This document shows, in pieces, positions 60,594 through 64,000 of a stretch of 64,000 nt of DNA (the first letter of the stretch is position 1; each line of letters starts with the position of its first letter). The translations under genes and the position numbers were made by a program. This stretch comes from Hymenobacter sp. BT188. GTDB taxonomy: Bacteria > Bacteroidota > Bacteroidia > Cytophagales > Hymenobacteraceae. Where the stretch lies: the NCBI RefSeq assembly GCF_014333585.1, contig NZ_JACSCW010000001.1, forward strand, positions 124,001 to 188,000, given 5' to 3'. A model generated the notes under the pieces. That model searched no databases and was not told the DNA's origin. It saw only the letters and a program-made list of their open reading frames with translations.

Positions 60594-60897
60594 CTCAATA
60601 AATTCTTTTTAGTAGCTGAAATAAAACTAAGTTGCTTCTACTAATGAATTAGGGGTAGGGGATGAGTCGAATTGAAATAATAATGCTTGGGTAAAAGCAG
60701 ATACTAATGATAGGAGGCTGGGGAACGGAATGTTGCCCCCCACGCATTTCTCACTCCGCAAAAAGCCCTCCAGCTACCGCCCGGCCCGATTTATGCGGAC
60801 CACGCACGCACTATTGGCCCAATTAAGCCAGCAGACGCACTATAAATAAGTAACTTGCGCTGCTGCTGCAATTATTCGTTTTTCCCTACTTTATTCT

Positions 60898-62001
60898 ATG
60901 CTGCACTTCTCCAAAGTAGTCCCGTTGCTGGTTGGCTTGGGGCTGAGCTTGGGCGCGGCGCCCGCCGCGTGGGCACAGTCGAACGATGCCACTCCCAAGT
61001 ACAGCAATGAGTTCCTGAACATCGGGGTGGGCGGCCGGGCCCTAGGCATGGGCAATACCCAGGTCAGCATTGTGCAGGATGCCACCGCCGGCTATTGGAA
61101 CCCAGCCGGTTTGCTTGATCTGAAAAACAAATACGACGGCGTGCTCATGCACTCCGAGCTGTTTTCGGGCATCGTAAAAAACGACTACGCGGCCTTCGCG
61201 ATGCCGCTCGATGAGAACAGCGCCATCGGGGCCAGCCTGATCCGCCTGGGCGTCGATGACATTGCCGATACCCGCGACCTCGTGAATGAGTACGGCTACA
61301 TTCAATACGACCGGATTCGCTATTTCTCTGTGGCCGATTATGCGTTGCTGCTGTCGTATGCGCGGCGCATTGGTGTAATCGAAGGCTTAAAGCTGGGCGT
61401 CAACGCTAAGATTATCTACCGCAACGTTGGCAAATTCGCCAACGCCTACGGTTTTGGCGTCGACGCCGGCTTGCAATACGAGCATCAAGGCTGGCGCCTC
61501 GGCCTTATGGCCCGCGATATTACCACCACCTTTAATGTTTGGTCCATTGATGCCGATGAATTCAAAGGATCCGCTACCACCATCGACGAAATCCCCAGCA
61601 ACAGTTCGGAAGTAACGCTGCCGCGCCTCATACTAGGCGTAGGACGTACTATCAAATTACCGGGCCAGTTCACAGCCCTCGTAGCCACCGATCTGGAAAT
61701 GACCACCGACGGGCAGCGTAATACGCCTATTTCTACGGGCTTAATCAGCATCGATCCGCACGCTGGTTTGGAAATTGGCTACAACAACGTCGTGTTTCTG
61801 CGTGGTGGGGTCAGTAATTTTCAGAAGATACAGGCCTTCAGCGGCAAAGAGGAATGGAAAGCTCAGCCGAGCCTTGGCGTAGGCGTAACCACCAGCGGCC
61901 TGCGCTTGGACCTGGCGTTGTCGCGGCTGGCAGTGGAAAAACTGGGGCAGCGCTCCCAAACCAACTCCATTATCGTCTCGCTTGGCTACGGATTTAAATA
62001 A
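60898..62001 (+). CDS. porV: PorV/PorQ-family T9SS outer membrane protein
   Basis: A 367-residue outer-membrane beta-barrel of the PorV (LptO)/PorQ family, which hands cargo to the C25 sortase and attaches substrates at the cell surface. The signal peptide ends near AWAQ; FLNIGVGGRALGMGNTQVSI, then VQDATAGYWNPAGLLDL, is the family N-terminus; repeated beta strands follow and the C-terminus GQRSQTNSIIVSLGYGFK ends in a barrel signal with terminal aromatic. ATG start. It lies 68 nt upstream of a PorU-like gene; PorU-PorV linkage is typical of T9SS. PorQ is the alternative. Confidence 0.82.
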   Translation: MLHFSKVVPLLVGLGLSLGAAPAAWAQSNDATPKYSNEFLNIGVGGRALGMGNTQVSIVQDATAGYWNPAGLLDLKNKYDGVLMHSELFSGIVKNDYAAFAMPLDENSAIGASLIRLGVDDIADTRDLVNEYGYIQYDRIRYFSVADYALLLSYARRIGVIEGLKLGVNAKIIYRNVGKFANAYGFGVDAGLQYEHQGWRLGLMARDITTTFNVWSIDADEFKGSATTIDEIPSNSSEVTLPRLILGVGRTIKLPGQFTALVATDLEMTTDGQRNTPISTGLISIDPHAGLEIGYNNVVFLRGGVSNFQKIQAFSGKEEWKAQPSLGVGVTTSGLRLDLALSRLAVEKLGQRSQTNSIIVSLGYGFK

Positions 62002-62069
62002 GAAAGTGAATGAGTACATGGCTATGGGTTAACCATTACGCCATCCGATTATTCAGCCATACAATTAGC

Positions 62070-64000
62070 ATGAAACAACATTACACGTTACGCTACCTGC
62101 TGGGGGGCTTTTTGGGGCTGATATTACTACTCAGCAGCCTCCAAACCAACGCACAGTCAGGACCTTACGGCAACGAGTGGATAGTGCCGGGGCAGTCCTA
62201 TTATAAAATCAAGGTAACGCAGGATGGTATTCACCGCCTCGATAACCAATACCTAACGCGTGCTGGCGTCAGCAACGGCACCGATCCGCGCCGCTTCCAA
62301 CTCTGGCGGCGGGGCCAGGAAGTAGCAATCTATGTTGGCGGCAACCAAACCACCCTCGACCCTAGCACCTTCATCGAGTTCTACGGCCAACGCAACGATG
62401 GTCGTCTGGACCGCGGCATGTATAAGAAGGCCGTTGATCAGCCGCAGCCGCTTTATAGCCTCTTTACAGATACGGCTGCTTATTTCCTGACTGTGTCGCC
62501 CACGGCTATAGGTCGGCGTATGGCGGAACCAACCGCAGCCGCCTCTGGCGGCCAGCCCTATCACTTGCAGCAACGTCAGCGTATATTCTCTAACGACTAC
62601 TCTGATATAACAGAAGGTGTGCTCGCCTATATGCCGTGGGCTAGTGCGGGAGAAGGCTTTTTGTCGGGTCAGTTTGGCCGTAACGCAGCCAATCCGGTCG
62701 ATTTTGAGGTAGATTCTCTACAAAATATAGCCAGCAATGGTGAGCCGCGCGTAATTGTTGGGCTCGTCGGAACCAGTCCCTCCATACACATCACGCAGGT
62801 ATCGGTGGTGCAGCCAAGTGGCGCAGTGCGGCTTCTGGGCACCGTAGCCAATTACGATAGCTTCGATAGAGTAAAGGCGCAGTTTCCGTTGCTACGCTCA
62901 GATATCGGTGCAGACGGCAAAGTGAAGCTGCGGTTTGAAAACACGGGCCCCAATGACAGCCGCTTCCCCCGCGACCGGTCGCGGCTAGCTTATATCACGG
63001 TGGTAGCTCCCCGCGATAACCGCGTTTTCAGCGAACGGCGCAGTACCGCCTTTAGCAATGACTCTACCTTGCAGGGGCCCGCTACCTACTTGCTCGAAAA
63101 TGTGCCTGCTACCCTGCGCGGCTATGATGTTACAGATGCCGCGGCGGTTCAACGAATAGAAGGCAATAGCACGGGCGGCGCCCAGCGCAGCTACGTATTT
63201 CCGGCGGCTGCGGGCCGCACACGCAATCTGCTGCTGGTTGATGCTGCCCGCCCCAGGGTGCCGCTGCCGGCCCGCCTCATTCGGTTTCGCACGATTACGC
63301 CCGCCGCTTACAGCTTCCTAGTGGTAAGCCACGGTTCGCTAATGCGACCCGTCGGCAACGTAGCCAACCCTGTGCGGGCCTATGCCAGCTACCGCGCTTC
63401 GGCGGCCGGCGGCCGCCACGATACCCTTGTGGTAACTAGTCAGCAGATTTACGACCAGTTTCACTACGGGGAGAAATCTCCCCTGGCTATTCGCCAGTTT
63501 GCGCAGTGGATGCTGACCAGCAACCGCGAGAAGTATTTGCTGCTTTTGGGTAAAGGACTGGCCACGGCAGAGGGTGTACGCACTGCTGCCGGTTCTTTTT
63601 ATCATCGGCAAGTGCCGGAAAAAGATGCTCCGGTATTGGATTTGGTCACAACCAGTACCCGCTCGCCATCTGATATATTTTTTACGGCTGAGTGGCAGCG
63701 TAACCAATACGTAGCCCGCATTCCCACCGGGCGCATATCGGCCCAAACGCCCCAGCAGGTAATTAATTACCTCAACAAGCTGCGGGAGCATGAAGGCCTC
63801 GGGCCAGAACCCTGGCGCAAGAATCTGCTGCACATGGCAGGCGGTGCCAATGAAAGTGAGTTTGCTCAGTTTCAAGGTTACGTAAATGGCTATAAGGCGC
63901 GGGCCGAGAAGCCTTGCTTTGGAGGTACCGTAGTAAAAACCTACACCCGCGACACGCCGGGCGATTATCAGCGCTTTCCGATCACCATCAATATTGCACC
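62070..64000 (+). CDS. PorU-like T9SS C25 sortase, 3' end beyond window
   Basis: The frame is open from ATG 62070 to the window end (643 codons, no stop). The signal-like start MKQHYTLRYLLGGFLGLILL ends near NAQS. PYGNEWIVPGQSYYKIKVTQ is a conserved N-terminal module; later FLVVSHGSLMRPVGNVANPV and QIYDQFHYGEKSPLAIRQFA, then KYLLLLGKGL, belong to the peptidase C25 (gingipain) domain of PorU-like sortases. The catalytic Cys/His of the C25 domain and the C-terminal part are not in the window. Its adjacency to the PorV-like gene supports a T9SS role; it resembles the second PorU homologue type (PorU2) rather than classical PorU, but this is tentative. Confidence 0.8.
   Translation, partial: MKQHYTLRYLLGGFLGLILLLSSLQTNAQSGPYGNEWIVPGQSYYKIKVTQDGIHRLDNQYLTRAGVSNGTDPRRFQLWRRGQEVAIYVGGNQTTLDPSTFIEFYGQRNDGRLDRGMYKKAVDQPQPLYSLFTDTAAYFLTVSPTAIGRRMAEPTAAASGGQPYHLQQRQRIFSNDYSDITEGVLAYMPWASAGEGFLSGQFGRNAANPVDFEVDSLQNIASNGEPRVIVGLVGTSPSIHITQVSVVQPSGAVRLLGTVANYDSFDRVKAQFPLLRSDIGADGKVKLRFENTGPNDSRFPRDRSRLAYITVVAPRDNRVFSERRSTAFSNDSTLQGPATYLLENVPATLRGYDVTDAAAVQRIEGNSTGGAQRSYVFPAAAGRTRNLLLVDAARPRVPLPARLIRFRTITPAAYSFLVVSHGSLMRPVGNVANPVRAYASYRASAAGGRHDTLVVTSQQIYDQFHYGEKSPLAIRQFAQWMLTSNREKYLLLLGKGLATAEGVRTAAGSFYHRQVPEKDAPVLDLVTTSTRSPSDIFFTAEWQRNQYVARIPTGRISAQTPQQVINYLNKLREHEGLGPEPWRKNLLHMAGGANESEFAQFQGYVNGYKARAEKPCFGGTVVKTYTRDTPGDYQRFPITINIA
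62100..62108. repeat. Copy of the CTGGGGGGC motif in the sortase signal peptide
   Basis: CTG GGG GGC encodes Leu-Gly-Gly at codons 11-13 of the PorU-like gene. Confidence 0.6.

Larger units (their letters stand above)
60413..60897. other. 485-bp divergent non-coding region holding an unusual paired motif hairpin
   Basis: No gene is supportable. It contains the PadR -7 element, the inverted pair at 60549-60593, and a one-mismatch GCCCCCCAC at 60735-60743 plus GCCCTCCAG at 60765-60773. It separates the divergent padR and PorV-like genes, so the hairpin terminates neither. Confidence 0.55.

Noticed and set aside
1..64000. CRISPR arrays, tRNA/rRNA genes, prophage or insertion sequences
   Set aside because: No regularly spaced repeats, tRNA-like cloverleaf, transposase or integrase motifs were found on reading both strands.

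Overview
The window looks like a chromosomal segment of a Hymenobacter-like member of the Bacteroidota (Cytophagales/Hymenobacteraceae). The support is: two secreted proteins with a type IX secretion (T9SS) C-terminal sorting domain and a PorV/PorQ-like plus PorU-like sortase pair at the right end; Bacteroidota -7 promoter elements (TAnnTTTG) placed just before many starts; Bacteroidota families (DUF3822, DUF4296, DUF1573, DUF922, PadR with PspC/GIN); and palindromic repeats of the type that translates to HAERSEAS. G+C is roughly 55-60 percent by eye, with both T9SS cargo genes clearly richer in A+T. I found no rRNA, tRNA, CRISPR, prophage, transposase or plasmid genes; this is mostly housekeeping chromosome.

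Layout. 1-10 kb: end of a DUF58 protein, AlkA-type glycosylase, PP2A-like phosphatase, divergent NhaP and NhaA antiporters, threonine aldolase, YfcE-like phosphoesterase, two NUDIX proteins, coaD and its usual companion DUF3822. 10-18 kb: thioesterase, RecD-like helicase, DUF1573, DUF423, YggS, and an aerotolerance (Bat) cluster of DUF58, BatD-like and BatA, then DUF4296, CsaA and DUF922. 18-24 kb: MATE transporter and an apparent ergothioneine operon (egtB, egtD and a PLP-dependent class I/II aminotransferase). 24-35 kb: KGG stress protein, menC, PDZ aspartyl protease, acyltransferase, alpha/beta hydrolase, phasin-like protein, UbiB-like kinase, phosphohexomutase, HppD. 35-45 kb: DUF952, Uup-type ABC-F, a large PAS hybrid histidine kinase, murI and a YgiB/YgiC-like pair. 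45-54 kb: two T9SS cargo proteins and an iscS-iscU-iscA operon. 53-64 kb: methylmalonyl-CoA epimerase, TsaC/Sua5, CCA transferase, a nucleoside-diphosphate-sugar epimerase-like protein, a PadR-PspC/GIN operon, and the PorV-like/PorU-like pair, the last gene cut by the window end.

Most unusual signal. The 9-mer CTGGGGGGC (reverse complement GCCCCCCAG) occurs 29 times exactly by hand count, where about one copy is expected, and always has A or T next to its C end. There are about 20 more one-mismatch copies. It occurs in both orientations, inside genes and between them, often close to gene starts, and as inverted pairs that make the stems of rho-independent terminators. Dispersed single copies combined with terminator-forming inverted pairs is the pattern of DNA-uptake sequences in Neisseriaceae and Pasteurellaceae. 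A DUS/USS-like role is the leading inference, but nothing here proves it. Other notable structures are a perfect 60-bp palindrome at 45251-45310, a perfect 40-bp palindromic terminator at 35977-36016, and a 46-bp-arm inverted repeat at 33621-33732 related to an imperfect copy at 10528-10620.
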